This document shows, in pieces, positions 62,627-64,000 of a DNA stretch of 64,000 nt. Under the pieces are notes generated by a model. The model ran no database searches, was not told the DNA's origin, and saw only the letters and a program-made list of their open reading frames with translations. This DNA comes from Trichopria drosophilae (lineage: Eukaryota; Arthropoda; Insecta; Hymenoptera; Diapriidae): assembly GCA_030407085.1 (NCBI GenBank), contig CM059582.1, forward strand, positions 18,643,501-18,707,500. Direction: 5' to 3'. The translations under genes were made by a program, and so were the position numbers. Each line of letters opens with the position of its first letter. Within the stretch, counting starts at the first letter, position 1.

Positions 62627-63300
62627 GTAAGTTCTGCTTTCTTTTTTTTTATACTTCACAGAATTATTGAAATACCATAACAAAAATTATGTCCAAAGTC
62701 ACTCTAAAGTATCTAAATTTAAGAAATGTGTAGTGTCCAAGAAGCAATCTAAATCTTACCCATCATATTTTTTACGTATTACATGCCAAGAATAAAAAAG
62801 GATAAAGAGTGATATATCACAGAAAGTAGGTTTTAAAAACAGTATATTGCCATATTTTTTAAGACAATGCCAAAAATATAATAAAATAAGACACTCGAAT
62901 TTACGCGTGTTACTATTTGCAAATATATAAGAAGTAATGATATATGCAAATATGTGATCTTTTAAATTCACAGATAATTTCTTATACGAAACCTAATAAA
63001 TGAATAAGATGAAATCAATCTACGTGTCCGCATAGTTTATGGGGAAAAATTATTGTTAACAGAATATCAAATCATGAAAAAACTTTGGCAGAATTGGTCG
63101 ATGAGATCTAAGGGAATTATTAAAAGTTGTTTTTTAAGATTTTTCAAAATTCATTGTTATAAGATGTAATGATAATAAATTAAAAAAAATGTGAAGTAAT
63201 CAACTAAAAATCACAAGAATAGGGCTCATGCCCCACGATTTTTATTTATTTATTCTTTTTGTTATAAGAGATGAAACCTCCGAACTGATAAATTCAGTAA
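62627..63300 (+). other. Intron following the last visible exon
   Basis: No further exon is found to the window end. At 63222-63260 a small GGGC-TCAT-GCCC hairpin sits next to 'atttttatttatttatt', similar to the retroelement-tail motifs at 22.1 and 26.9 kb. Confidence 0.6.
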
Positions 63301-63304
63301 GTAT

Positions 63305-63610
63305 AATAAGAATTAATACCTAATTCTAAATTTGAGTGTTTTATCATGTGAGAAAGTATGAAAAATCAAATTGAGTAGTAACAGTCTATTTATACTAACA
63401 ACAAAAGATTAGAGACTATTACTACTTACATTACTGCTTTTTTCTATGTAAAATCCAGTTCAACGATGATTTTTTAAATTTTCTTACATGACAAAATACT
63501 CATATTTGGTATTAGGTGTAGGCACTAGTATACTCTAACCGAATTGATCAATTTCTGAGGTTCCACCTCGAGGGCAGAGATCACGTCTGCTCGTGGGCAT
63601 CTTCCTTAAA
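63305..63610. mobile_element. MITE family 1, copy C
   Basis: The left half (taatacctaattctaaattt ... 'agtagtaacagtcta') pairs with the complement of the right half (ttactacttacattactgct ... 'atttggtattaggtgtaggc'). The region beyond the hairpin (tgaggttccacctcgagggc ... 'gtgggcatctt') matches the right flank of copy B (30430-30515), so the family unit is longer than the hairpin. Confidence 0.7.
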
Positions 63611-64000
63611 AATTATGTATTGCTGTTTCTGAATTTAATTCATTATTAAATCGTACTTACTTGTTATACACAATATCTTTCTGAAAACGGTTAGTGAATA
63701 TTTTGTATAAATTTTATAAATGCCTATATAAATATACGAACTTTATAAATGTTTTATAGAACCATTCATGTTATAACTTTTGTATACAGCAACTTTATTA
63801 CAATTTTATACAATTTCTAACAAACTTTTCCAGCTGGATTCCAGCGTCATTTTTGTTGTTCACTATTTTAAATTATACCTTCGATTTGTAGAAAAACAAC
63901 ATTAAAACGCAATTACAAATAAAACAAAGAATACCAATATTACATAGATAAACATTTTTTCGTTTAAAAAAATAATTCAGAGAACTGGTATAGTTTTATA
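63611..64000. other. A+T-rich sequence, nothing identified
   Basis: No exon, repeat or element is recognised in the last 390 bases. Confidence 0.6.

Overview
This is eukaryotic, strongly A+T-rich DNA that is mostly intron and intergenic sequence. It is very probably from an insect or other arthropod. The reasons are the protein family and exon style of the one clear gene, the density of small fold-back DNA elements and Penelope-like debris, and a short TTAGG-type run near 3.27 kb. I favour a non-dipteran insect, with Hymenoptera plausible, but the window alone does not prove the lineage. No prokaryotic features (operons, ribosome binding sites, CRISPR) are expected or seen.

The only gene I can name is a TBC-domain RabGAP of the TBC1D30 family on the plus strand. 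Eight exons lie at 38614-38741, 44945-45070, 45573-45927, 51273-51444, 55061-55160, 55334-55520, 57489-57623 and 62375-62626. They join in frame with no stop (1455 nt, 484 full codons plus split ends). They carry both catalytic fingers: the IxxDxxR arginine motif, split across the second intron, and the YxQ motif. An acidic segment and a basic coiled-coil stretch follow. The first exon needs one base from an upstream exon and the last stops in mid-codon, so both ends of the gene are missing. No upstream coding exon could be identified with confidence in the first 38.6 kb. A G+C-richer, CpG- and CT-rich island at about 42.1-43.5 kb, inside the first visible intron, looks like a promoter or 5'-exon region and has good splice donors on the minus strand.

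The rest is mobile-element remains. (1) A broken Penelope-like reverse transcriptase lies on the minus strand at about 35.1-35.83 kb. A hammerhead-ribozyme-like motif sits at 37245-37309, and two copies of a 98-bp Penelope-terminus-like repeat lie at 12.1 and 12.8 kb. (2) There are several fold-back or MITE-like elements: 7.5-8.2, 12.2-13.3, 17.3, 30.1-30.5, 51.8-52.6, 53.8-54.25, 56.6-56.85 and 63.3-63.6 kb. A clean hAT-like MITE at 47003-47196 has an 8-bp target duplication, and a pogo/Tigger-like terminus lies at 46.13 kb. (3) A dispersed family recognised by 'ggggtcgctgattacgaat' and 'aaaatggcggatcc' recurs across the window. (4) A minisatellite family built on 'aaaaaaccgacagtc' occurs at 3.0 kb and, inverted, inside a TBC1D30 intron at 45.3 kb.

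Region by region: 1-38.6 kb holds no identified gene, but has repeats, a 234-codon unrecognised minus-strand ORF at 15.9-16.6 kb with a foldable 71-nt segment, one unplaced exon-like block at 32.9 kb, and Penelope remains. 38.6-62.6 kb is the TBC1D30 gene with element-laden introns. 62.6-64 kb is intron or downstream sequence with one MITE copy. Repeat boundaries are read by eye and are approximate unless stated otherwise.
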